A stretch of DNA of 64,000 nucleotides, taken from Parashewanella tropica (GTDB lineage Bacteria > Pseudomonadota > Gammaproteobacteria > Enterobacterales > Shewanellaceae). Under the pieces are notes generated by a model. That model made no database searches and had not been told where the DNA came from. It saw nothing but the letters and a program-made list of their open reading frames with translations. Where the stretch lies: contig NZ_CP037951.1 in assembly GCF_004358445.1 (NCBI RefSeq), forward strand, positions 1,041,501 to 1,105,500. Reading direction: 5' to 3'. The position numbers were made by a program, and so were the translations under genes. Below are positions 56,536-64,000 of this stretch, one piece after another (within the stretch, counting starts at the first letter, position 1; each line of letters begins with the position of its first letter).

Positions 56536-58668
56536 ATGAAATTCTCGCCACTTTATTCTGCTATGCTCGCAGTTTCTTTTATTTCCACACCAACTTTGAT
56601 TGAAGCCGCTGAAAATGACGGAGTTGATCAAGAAATAGAATCGATTCAAGTTCAAGGTGTTCGTCGTAAACTCGATCTGGCTGGTCGCTTAAAAGATGTT
56701 ATCCAGCAGACCGAAGTATTAGATGCAATGATGATCGAAAATAAAAATGCATTAAACCTGACTGCTGCGATTAATAACGAACCTGGTGTTAACGTTTCTA
56801 ATGAGTGCTCTATGTGTGGTGTTAAGCGCATTATGCTTAACGGCATGAAAGGTGAGCATACAACGATTCTGGTTGATGGTTTACCTACCCATACCCTTAT
56901 CTCTGGCTTTTATGGTGTAGATGCGATTGCGACAACAGGTGTTGATCGCATTGAAGTTGCTCGTGGTGCAGGTGCGTCATTAATTGCGCCAGAAGCGATT
57001 GGTGGTACCGTCAACATTATTACTAAACAAGCCTACGATAATCAGGTTGCCGTTGATGTGGCTAAAGGTTCACATGACTTTACTGCTATCAAAACCATGG
57101 CAACAGGTGTATCAGAAGATGGCACGACAGGTCTTACTTTGGTTGGCCAGTATGACAAGCAAGACCAAGAAGATCATGATAATAACGGAGTGAGTGAAGC
57201 GCCATTTATCGAAAACCAATCAATTACAGCTCTTATTAGCCAAGATGTTTCTGATAGTAGTAACATTCAAGTTCGAATTTCAAAAATTCAGTCTGAAATT
57301 TTTGGTGGCCCTGTTATTGGTAAAAATGTGAAGTCCATTGGTGCCGCCATTGCCAGTTACGACAAAAAAGACTCAGAGCATTTATTTGAAGATGATGATG
57401 TTCGAAAGAAATACATAGGTAAGCCTTGGGAAACGACAGAGTGGATCAAAACCACGCGTGATGAAGCTTACATAAAATATCTATCGGAACTTTCTGATGA
57501 GACCGTTGCTGAATTTGCAGTAAGCTATGCCAAGCATAAACAAGATTCATTTTATGAAGGTATTGATTATCAAGCTAACGATAAAATGACCTATGCTCGT
57601 GCGAAATTCGATACTGATTTTAGCGATGAGTTTTCACTAACTTATGGCTTAGATATTCGCCATGAAAAAATGCGTTCATCGACAGATGCTCTAAGCAAAC
57701 TACCCACTTACCAAAGTGATTCATTCGATTATGAAACCAAAGGCTTGTTTTTACAAAGCACTTGGACACCAATGGATGAGTTCGAAATTGCGACAGCAGT
57801 TCGTGTAGACAGAGTCATGGCGGACTTCGTTGACCCTAAGAAAGTGGGCGTTGAAATTGAAGAAACGTTTATTGCTCCACGTCTAGATATGCGTTACTTC
57901 CATAATGATGAGTTTACTTCTCGTTTTTCTGCGGGTCGTGGTTATCGTGCTCCATTATCATTCTTTGAAACGGATCACGGGATCTTGGATTCTAAAAAAG
58001 GCTATCAAATTGATGTTGATTCGTTAGAAGAGTCGCTTTCTGTCAGTTACTCTTTGGCCTATGATGCGGATGAATTAGCCATCACTACCTCTATTGCTCA
58101 TTCTGAAGTTGAGAACCTTGCCAGTCTCGAAGAAACGGATAAAGGCGTGCCTTTACTGACTCAATTAAAAGACACGGCTTCGGTCAGTACCTTTGATATT
58201 ACCGCGGGTTACACCATCAATGATAATTGGACAGTTAACGCCAGTGTTGAGAAGTTTATTTACGATAAAAACTTCCGCTCATCTTACTCGATTGCGCCAG
58301 TCGAAGAGCGTGCCAGCTTTGAAATTCAATATGAAAAAGAAAACCTAAAAGTCTTTTGGTCAACCGTGTGGTTTGGCAGTAAAGACTTAGCAAAATACGG
58401 TTACGAAGGTTTTGACAAGAAAGGGGATAAGAGTACTAAGAAAACCTTGAATGCTCCTGCGTTCTCAACGTCTGATATCAAAGCACAATATCAGTTAACC
58501 GAAAGTACGAAAATTTATGCGGGCGTTTCAAATATCTTTGAAGAAACCCAAATAAAACGTGGTGATTCTCCATTGTTCTTCGATGCCAATGGTGACTTTG
58601 ATGTGGCCTACATTTACGGTTCATTGCATGGGCGTGAAATCTACGCTGGCGTAGAAGTTAAGCTTTAA
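56536..58668 (+). CDS. TonB-dependent outer-membrane receptor with a CxxC plug
   Basis: The 710-residue receptor has a signal peptide ending near LIEAAEN, a TonB box-like IESIQVQGVRRK and a plug domain with LNLTAAINNEPGVNVSNE, followed by CSMCGVKRIMLNGMKGEHTT. The plug ends IGGTVNIITK and a 22-strand barrel follows. The CxxC in the plug is unusual and suggests a metal or redox-linked substrate. Its stop overlaps the start of a thioredoxin-like gene. The substrate is unknown; iron control is only hinted at by the upstream box. Confidence 0.85.
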   Translation: MKFSPLYSAMLAVSFISTPTLIEAAENDGVDQEIESIQVQGVRRKLDLAGRLKDVIQQTEVLDAMMIENKNALNLTAAINNEPGVNVSNECSMCGVKRIMLNGMKGEHTTILVDGLPTHTLISGFYGVDAIATTGVDRIEVARGAGASLIAPEAIGGTVNIITKQAYDNQVAVDVAKGSHDFTAIKTMATGVSEDGTTGLTLVGQYDKQDQEDHDNNGVSEAPFIENQSITALISQDVSDSSNIQVRISKIQSEIFGGPVIGKNVKSIGAAIASYDKKDSEHLFEDDDVRKKYIGKPWETTEWIKTTRDEAYIKYLSELSDETVAEFAVSYAKHKQDSFYEGIDYQANDKMTYARAKFDTDFSDEFSLTYGLDIRHEKMRSSTDALSKLPTYQSDSFDYETKGLFLQSTWTPMDEFEIATAVRVDRVMADFVDPKKVGVEIEETFIAPRLDMRYFHNDEFTSRFSAGRGYRAPLSFFETDHGILDSKKGYQIDVDSLEESLSVSYSLAYDADELAITTSIAHSEVENLASLEETDKGVPLLTQLKDTASVSTFDITAGYTINDNWTVNASVEKFIYDKNFRSSYSIAPVEERASFEIQYEKENLKVFWSTVWFGSKDLAKYGYEGFDKKGDKSTKKTLNAPAFSTSDIKAQYQLTESTKIYAGVSNIFEETQIKRGDSPLFFDANGDFDVAYIYGSLHGREIYAGVEVKL

Positions 58669-59159
58669 TGGTCAATTCCCTTACCAAAAGAATTACACAA
58701 GTACTCTTTCTGAGTGCTTGTGTGTTTTCGTTCCACCTTCATGCAATGAATATGACATTGCCTTCTCTCAGAGCAGGACAACAACATGTGGAAGTGGCTC
58801 AAGCTGGAAAGTTATCCGTGATTATGTTGTTTCAACCACAATGCAGCTGGTGTAAAAAGCAAGCGCAGCAACTTACTCAGCTTCAGCAACGTTGCCAGCA
58901 TCAATTTCATATCAGTTTAGTTGGTACGAATGGTTCTAAGCGGCAACTAAAAAGAAGCCTTAAACATTACGATGATGAGTTACTTGCAGCAAAAGCCAGT
59001 AAGGTCTTTTTGAGAAAAATAGGTGGTTTTAAAGCCTCACCTACGACAATTTTTTACGATCAAAATGGCAACGAAGTTGCAAAGCGCAGAGGGTATATCC
59101 AACTTGATAAATTTAAGAACGCGATAAAATTGTTGTCGAAAGGAGAGTGCCATATTTAG
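58668..59159 (+). CDS. Thioredoxin-like secreted protein, coupled to the receptor
   Basis: The protein starts at an ATG overlapping the receptor stop, has a signal peptide ending near HLHAM, and then a thioredoxin-like fold with IMLFQPQCSWCKKQAQQL, where CSWC is the redox site near residue 59, and FKASPTTIFYDQNGNEV with the cis-proline. It could keep the receptor's CSMC cysteines reduced or handle the imported metal; both are inference. The terminator after it overlaps its 3' end. Confidence 0.82.
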   Translation: MVNSLTKRITQVLFLSACVFSFHLHAMNMTLPSLRAGQQHVEVAQAGKLSVIMLFQPQCSWCKKQAQQLTQLQQRCQHQFHISLVGTNGSKRQLKRSLKHYDDELLAAKASKVFLRKIGGFKASPTTIFYDQNGNEVAKRRGYIQLDKFKNAIKLLSKGECHI

Positions 59160-59171
59160 GCACTCTTTTTT
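59145..59171. terminator. Terminator between the thioredoxin-like and DUF2799 genes
   Basis: GAGTGCC and GGCACTC form a stem at the end of the thioredoxin-like frame, followed by six T. It also lies just after the convergent DUF2799 stop. Confidence 0.78.
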
Positions 59172-59181
59172 CGCTAAAAAA

Positions 59182-59703
59182 TCAAAACTCAATATGCACA
59201 GAGACATCAGGTTTAGATAAGTTATCAATCCTTCTTTCGATCTTATCGATTTGTTCTTGAAGTCGTTCTTTCTCTTTGAACTCAGGTTCATTCGCCATTT
59301 GATTACGCAGCTCTCTGATTTCACTTCTTAGCTGTTGTTTACGTTGCTCTATCTCATATTGCTGACGACCTAATTTATAGTTCTTTATGAAGTCAGCATT
59401 TGAGCAAACGCCATGGTATGTTATGCCAGATTTTCCTATGCGATAGCCGTTATCCGCGCGGCAATATTTTGTGAGTCCTTTTTCATAGCCCCGTTGCCAC
59501 TCTTGGGCATTTACTCTTACTTCCGTGTTTCCTGCACAGGCATTTTGGTAAGTTGTAATACTGTATGAAGGGTTTCCTGCATATCCGTCATTAAATCCCT
59601 GTAAATACCAATCTGTTGGTTTACATTCCCATTGCTTAAACAGTTGGCATCCAGAAAGAAATAACGGAAATATGAGGCTAGATACTAAGAGCTTGTTAGT
59701 CAT
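59182..59703 (-). CDS. DUF2799 family lipoprotein
   Basis: The start at 59703 (MTNKLLVSS) follows AGAAGGA; a longer frame of 21 codons upstream lacks a ribosome site. The signal peptide ends in the lipobox LSGC near residue 18. Repeats of the YxxGFxDGYAG and WQRGYEKGLTKYC type, and YKLGRQQYEIEQRK, are typical of DUF2799. A coiled coil (about residues 105-160) ends the protein. Role unknown; likely periplasmic. Confidence 0.82.
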   Translation of the reverse strand: MTNKLLVSSLIFPLFLSGCQLFKQWECKPTDWYLQGFNDGYAGNPSYSITTYQNACAGNTEVRVNAQEWQRGYEKGLTKYCRADNGYRIGKSGITYHGVCSNADFIKNYKLGRQQYEIEQRKQQLRSEIRELRNQMANEPEFKEKERLQEQIDKIERRIDNLSKPDVSVHIEF

Positions 59704-59835
59704 ACTAAATCCTTCTAAGTAAGTGATGTTAAATCCATAGTGGCATGTTTTTGTTAATAAAAACATACATTATTTTTACAGAGCTTAAGCTTGGCTGTAT
59801 TGGCGCCCATATAAAGTGCATGGATAAATATCTCT

Positions 59836-62811
59836 ATGGTACAAGAGCCTATTCCGTCCTTTGTAAAATCAAAAATGTCCACTACTCAAGTTCCAATCCT
59901 CCCACCGCCACCTAACTCAAAACTGTTGAGGCAGCAAAGTACATTTTATGAAGAAGATAAAGAGCTTCTATTTAGCGGAAGCACAGAACAAGCCGTCGAA
60001 TTGTTAATTGCTAGACCTTGTACACGCTTAGATTTCCCCGTGGATGGTGAGCCTTTTCTAGTTCATTTAGCTAAAAGTGGAGATTACAGCAAACTAAGGC
60101 TTTTTACCGCTCATTTAAAACGAAACGGCATGAGCTCCGTTGTGCAATGTCAATCCTCGAAAGGTGAGACATTACTGCACCTGCTATTTTCCCAAGAACT
60201 TTCTGAAGATACAGAAAATCTTGATTTCCTTTTCGAGACTATTTTTTTGTTGCTCCCTCAGGCTGATCTATTGGCAGTAGATGATGACGGTGATGCAATT
60301 ATTGAGTTTGCACTTCACAAACAGTGGGATTGCTTTAAAACACTTCGACAGAACATTCTGCACAAATTAGCCTTAGATGGGGCAGCCAAAAATATTGAGA
60401 TAAAGGGTGAACCATTATTGGTTTTTTTAGCCCGAGAAACTGAGTTGTATTCAGAAGAGCTATTACATGAACTCATTGATAGTGAAATAGGGCATGTCGT
60501 TGAAGTTTTTGGTATTCCTGAAAATGAAGAGTTAGAGGATGATCTATTTATCAATACAGGCTCACCAAAGCTCGTCACTGTATTTGATTTTCAGACACTG
60601 GAAAGAATGCATGTAAGAAGGAGTTCCAATCCGAAGGTTAAGTCCGGAGATATGGTGGACATTCCTGAAGTCATTGAAGAAGAAAGTGTGCACTCAAAGG
60701 TTAAGGCTGCTGTTGCAACTATGCGTGGTAACACTCTTCTGGAGGATAAGAGGGGGTACGAGGCATTAAAGGTAGAGGAACAAGAAACATCATCGCCAAG
60801 TCAATTGCGAAAGTTTGTTACTCGTACCAAGCATGCTATAGAAAGCGTGAGGCTTGAGCACATAAGAAAAAAAGTAGAGCGTAAATTGTTAGGGAGACTA
60901 CCTTCTGTAAGCGAGGACCCATTATTATTCAACGAAGTTGTTCCAATATCTGATTATCGCAGAAGGTCTTCTGGATTTTCTTCAACTTCATCAGGTGTGG
61001 GTATTTTGCCAATTAGAGAGCTAAAAGGTGTAGAACTAGAAAATGTTAAAAAGAAAATTTTAATTTTTAGGAAGTATCAACAACAAAAGAAAAGCACCGA
61101 AAAGCGTGCCAAGGAAGTCTCTGAAACCAGAGAGTTATGTCGTAAAGCCTTGAAGTCTCGAAGGGCAAGTTTGCACCCCAACTCTCCACTCGCAACCTCT
61201 CCCAATAGCGCACCTATGTCTTTTGAACCTACAGCGTCACCGCATTACAGTGATACCTTTAGTACAGAAGGAGAAGTAAAGAAAGAAGTGGCGCAATGGA
61301 AGCAAGCATTTTCAAAAATTAGAACAGCAAATGCGCAAAAAAAAGCGGGCTGGGATCCCACTTTATTTTTAATAGAAAAAAAGTTAAGCGAAGAGCATAA
61401 AAAAGAAAAGCAAGCGGCACAAAAGGAATGGGAAGAAGCTAAAAAATTAGTTCATGAACAACTTACTTCGTTTCAAGGAAAACATAGAAACCTAGCAGAA
61501 ACCAGTGCTATGGGGGGCTACCAAACGGCTATTTCCCGTATGACGACTAACCTTGAAAGTTTTCATATGGAAGGTGAACTTGAACAAGCATCAGAAGTCA
61601 TGCAGCAAGTTGGCCAATTGGCTCAGTTAATTCTAGAAGGGCGTGACGTAATAAAAGGATGGGATGTAAAGAGTATTGATGCTGCTATTAACTCTGCATC
61701 TGCTGGTTTGGGTATAGTGCTAGGGGCTGGGGAAGTTGCAGGTGGGATGGTCACTCTCGTTGGGCAAGGAACCGTTAAGGCGGTTGCCGAAGGTATCGCA
61801 AATGGTTGTGGAGTGGTCAATGATATTCAAAGTAGTATCAATGAGGCTTTACACATGGTCATTGATATTTGTCATTTAGTGAAGGAGTTTTATGAAGGTG
61901 AGCCAGCGCTTGGAAAGTTAGAAAGTATTGGGGCCGTTGATATTCTAAAAAAAGGTGCTGGATTTGCAAAGCAATTGCTCAGAATTATAAGAAACCTGCT
62001 AAAAGCCACAAAAGGTATTTTGGAGTTAGTTGGGCATTCTACAGTAGGCCTCGCTGAGGCCATTCCTGGATTAGGTATTCTTTTCAATATCATGAGCATA
62101 ACGGAGAGAGCGATTTATTTAGCGGATAATGCATTCTCATACAGTGAATTGTGTGAAATGAAAGATCGATTAAAGGATTCCTTAGTTACGGATCCGGTAC
62201 TACGAGTTATGTTTGATAAATCAGAAGCTAGAAAAACTTCTATAACGGAAATGGAATATTTTACGCAGACGGCTCCGACACTCCGTCGTTCACAAAGGCT
62301 ATATCAAGAGTCAGATGACGACATATTAGAAGCAAGGCGTTATGAACTGGTTAGAGAGCTTAAGAGTGTTTGTGGTAAACGTATTTTAAAAAATGCTTGT
62401 GACATTGCCTTTGATCTAGGTGGGATTCTAGGAGAAGGACTAAAGTTAGGAGGCGTAACAGCAGAAGCTGGGATAGCAGTAGGGGCGAGTATCTCGATTT
62501 CCAGAGCAGGTATTACAGCTTTAAACCACTTGAAACGGCTTTATCATACTCATCAGGATGATGAAAAATCACCTAAAGCTAAACATCTACGTCGCTGTCG
62601 CTTGATGGAGACGTTTTTTGTATTGACTCTTTCTTTTCTAGAGCAAGATTTTTCGGATGAAAGCCAAGCCATGAAACATGCGGCACAGTACCAAGAGCTC
62701 AGGCAGTACTTCTATGCCATGGGGCTCAAACCAAAGGATATTATTGGCAAAGAGCTTGATGATAATCTTTTGAAATTCGTTTACGACGTGTTAAAGAAAC
62801 GAGAACCATAA
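59836..62811 (+). CDS. Large effector-like protein, 991 residues
   Basis: No known family is clear. After a proline-rich start (VPILPPPPNSK), residues 50-215 carry degenerate ankyrin-like repeats (EPFLVHLAKSGDYSKLRLF, ETLLHLLFSQELSED, EPLLVFLARETELYSEELL). A charged, low-complexity middle with coiled coils (about 310-600) follows. Three glycine/alanine-rich amphipathic hydrophobic stretches lie near 624-665, 731-755 and 858-893 (GIVLGAGEVAGGMVTLVG, GGILGEGLKLGGVTAE), as in membrane-active toxins. There is no signal peptide and no ribosome site, so the start is uncertain. The style matches the OTU-like and ankyrin genes. Delivery route unknown. Confidence 0.7.
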   Translation: MVQEPIPSFVKSKMSTTQVPILPPPPNSKLLRQQSTFYEEDKELLFSGSTEQAVELLIARPCTRLDFPVDGEPFLVHLAKSGDYSKLRLFTAHLKRNGMSSVVQCQSSKGETLLHLLFSQELSEDTENLDFLFETIFLLLPQADLLAVDDDGDAIIEFALHKQWDCFKTLRQNILHKLALDGAAKNIEIKGEPLLVFLARETELYSEELLHELIDSEIGHVVEVFGIPENEELEDDLFINTGSPKLVTVFDFQTLERMHVRRSSNPKVKSGDMVDIPEVIEEESVHSKVKAAVATMRGNTLLEDKRGYEALKVEEQETSSPSQLRKFVTRTKHAIESVRLEHIRKKVERKLLGRLPSVSEDPLLFNEVVPISDYRRRSSGFSSTSSGVGILPIRELKGVELENVKKKILIFRKYQQQKKSTEKRAKEVSETRELCRKALKSRRASLHPNSPLATSPNSAPMSFEPTASPHYSDTFSTEGEVKKEVAQWKQAFSKIRTANAQKKAGWDPTLFLIEKKLSEEHKKEKQAAQKEWEEAKKLVHEQLTSFQGKHRNLAETSAMGGYQTAISRMTTNLESFHMEGELEQASEVMQQVGQLAQLILEGRDVIKGWDVKSIDAAINSASAGLGIVLGAGEVAGGMVTLVGQGTVKAVAEGIANGCGVVNDIQSSINEALHMVIDICHLVKEFYEGEPALGKLESIGAVDILKKGAGFAKQLLRIIRNLLKATKGILELVGHSTVGLAEAIPGLGILFNIMSITERAIYLADNAFSYSELCEMKDRLKDSLVTDPVLRVMFDKSEARKTSITEMEYFTQTAPTLRRSQRLYQESDDDILEARRYELVRELKSVCGKRILKNACDIAFDLGGILGEGLKLGGVTAEAGIAVGASISISRAGITALNHLKRLYHTHQDDEKSPKAKHLRRCRLMETFFVLTLSFLEQDFSDESQAMKHAAQYQELRQYFYAMGLKPKDIIGKELDDNLLKFVYDVLKKREP

Positions 62812-62812
62812 A

Positions 62813-62837
62813 AAAGCCCCGAACGAGTCGAGGCTAT
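62813..62837. terminator. Hairpin between the large effector-like gene and the isocitrate dehydrogenase gene
   Basis: AGCCCCGA and TCGAGGCT close a stem with one mismatch after a run of A, between convergent genes. Confidence 0.5.
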
Positions 62838-62861
62838 TTACCAGATGTGAAAACTATAAAC

Positions 62862-63869
62862 TTATAGTCTTTCTAATACTGCATCGGTGAAATCAGTAGT
62901 ACCGTGAGAACCACCTAAATCACGAGTAGTGCGGTCACCAGACTCAATCACATCAGCCACAGCTTTACGAATTTTCTCAGCTTTATCTGCCATACCTAAG
63001 TGCTCTAACATTTGAATAGACGCTAGGATAACAGAGGTTGGGTTCGCTAAGTTTTGACCAGCGATGTCAGGAGCTGAACCATGAACAGCTTCAAAGATTG
63101 CTGCATCTTTACCAATGTTCGCACCAGGCGCCATACCTAGGCCACCAACAAGACCAGCACATAGATCAGACAGAATGTCACCGAATAGGTTAGTGGTAAC
63201 TATCACGTCGAAGTTTTCTGGGTTCATAACTAACTTCATGCAAGTAGCATCAACGATCATTTCTTCTGTTTCGATGTCTGGATATTTCTCACCCACTTCT
63301 TTCGCTACTTTAAGGAATAGACCAGAAGTTGACTTCATGATGTTCGCTTTGTGAACGATGGTTACTTTTTTGCGGTTTTCGTTACGAGCTAGCTCATAAG
63401 CGAAAGTGGCAATTTTTTCAGCACCTTCACGAGTGATAACTGACATTGCTTCTGCTGTGCAGCCATCTTCAGAAACGGTTTGACCAAGACCTGAGTACAT
63501 GCCTTGCGTGTTTTCACGAATAGTGATGATATCGATGTCTTCGTAACGAGCTTGAGTGCCTTTAAATGAGTGCACTGGACGAACGTTTGCGTATAGAGAG
63601 AATTTTTTACGCAAAGTCACGTTGATAGAAGTAAAGCCACCGCCAACAGGAGTCGTTAATGGACCTTTAAGGGTGATCTTATTTTTCTCGATCAAATCTA
63701 GAGTTTGTTGCGGAAGTAGTTCACCGTGCTTCTCTAGAGCGACTAAACCAGCATCAGCAAATTCATATTCAAAATCACAACCGACTTTATCTAGGATTTT
63801 TAGAGCAGAATCAATAATGCTTGGACCAATCCCGTCGCCAGGGATCACGGTAATTGTACGTTTAGACAT
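62862..63869 (-). CDS. NAD-dependent isocitrate dehydrogenase (IDH-like)
   Basis: The 335-residue enzyme of the isocitrate/isopropylmalate dehydrogenase family has the nucleotide part ITVIPGDGIGPSII, the substrate loop ITIRENTQGMYSGLGQ, the metal site VTTNLFGDILSDLCAGL and FEAVHGSAPDIAG. The short length and ENTQGMYSG pattern fit the eukaryote-like NAD type and not the E. coli NADP type. It probably works in the TCA cycle. leuB is a less likely alternative, as no leu genes are near. Confidence 0.88.
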   Translation of the reverse strand: MSKRTITVIPGDGIGPSIIDSALKILDKVGCDFEYEFADAGLVALEKHGELLPQQTLDLIEKNKITLKGPLTTPVGGGFTSINVTLRKKFSLYANVRPVHSFKGTQARYEDIDIITIRENTQGMYSGLGQTVSEDGCTAEAMSVITREGAEKIATFAYELARNENRKKVTIVHKANIMKSTSGLFLKVAKEVGEKYPDIETEEMIVDATCMKLVMNPENFDVIVTTNLFGDILSDLCAGLVGGLGMAPGANIGKDAAIFEAVHGSAPDIAGQNLANPTSVILASIQMLEHLGMADKAEKIRKAVADVIESGDRTTRDLGGSHGTTDFTDAVLERL

Positions 63870-64000
63870 GAAATTTCCTTCAACAGCTTATTTTTTCATT
63901 TATTGTGCAAATGGATGTCAATGTTTTGATTGTTTATGCAACCAAAATAAAATTATGACAGCATGGTATGACCACATATTTTAAACAGATTTCACTTTTT

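Noticed and set aside
1-64000. CRISPR array, tRNA or rRNA genes
   Set aside because: No regular short repeats with spacers were seen, and the only tRNA-like structure found is the tmRNA end.

Overview
The window looks like chromosome of a marine gammaproteobacterium close to Shewanella, possibly a host-associated relative such as Parashewanella. This is inference from gene content and order: ssrA-smpB-ratA-ratB-bamE, rlmN-pilF-rodZ-ispG-hisS-yfgM-bamB-der, nadK/grpE, dxs-ispA-xseB-pomA-pomB, thiI, gcvA, rlmM, and a split borosin locus like the one known from Shewanella oneidensis. Among the housekeeping blocks sit several large proteins with eukaryotic-like features (OTU protease motifs, ankyrin repeats), which suggests contact with a eukaryotic host.

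Layout. 1-4.3 kb: the end of a Slam-type surface protein gene, a Slam translocon gene and an exbB-exbD-tonB operon, probably one uptake unit for iron or haem. 4.6-6.9 kb: tmRNA and smpB, then ratA-ratB and bamE. 7.3-10.2 kb: a split borosin RiPP locus (N-methyltransferase, 70-residue precursor, and an overlapping membrane protein with a degenerate GGDEF domain). 10.3-13.9 kb: small genes, a Wzx-like flippase and a predicted OTU-type cysteine protease. 14.1-23.5 kb: tRNA/rRNA modification, type IV pilus, cell shape, isoprenoid, histidyl-tRNA and outer-membrane assembly genes. 23.7-32.8 kb: tpm and a complete nosRZDFYL nitrous oxide reductase cluster with two FNR-type boxes and a c-type cytochrome. 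32.9-40.7 kb: nadK, grpE with a heat-shock promoter, an ankyrin protein, the dxs-ispA-xseB operon and sodium-type flagellar stator genes.

40.7-42.4 kb holds a nested mobile structure: an IS1111-type element sits inside the terminal repeat of a 265-bp MITE, whose second copy lies at 331-595 in the opposite orientation. The non-coding end of the IS folds into two loops whose guide-like segments match the element's own ends and its insertion site, the pattern expected of a bridge RNA.

42.4-63.9 kb: a SPOUT methyltransferase, a YegD-type Hsp70, thiI, a frameshift-interrupted unknown gene, a beta-propeller lipoprotein, an OsmC-YcaO protein, gcvA with a hydrolase and a DUF423 gene, rlmM, a TonB receptor with a thioredoxin-like partner, a 991-residue effector-like protein and an NAD-type isocitrate dehydrogenase. 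A paired-hairpin repeat occurs twice, and a different 161-bp MITE lies at 52.7 kb.

All calls come from reading the sequence and remembered family features; no database search was run.
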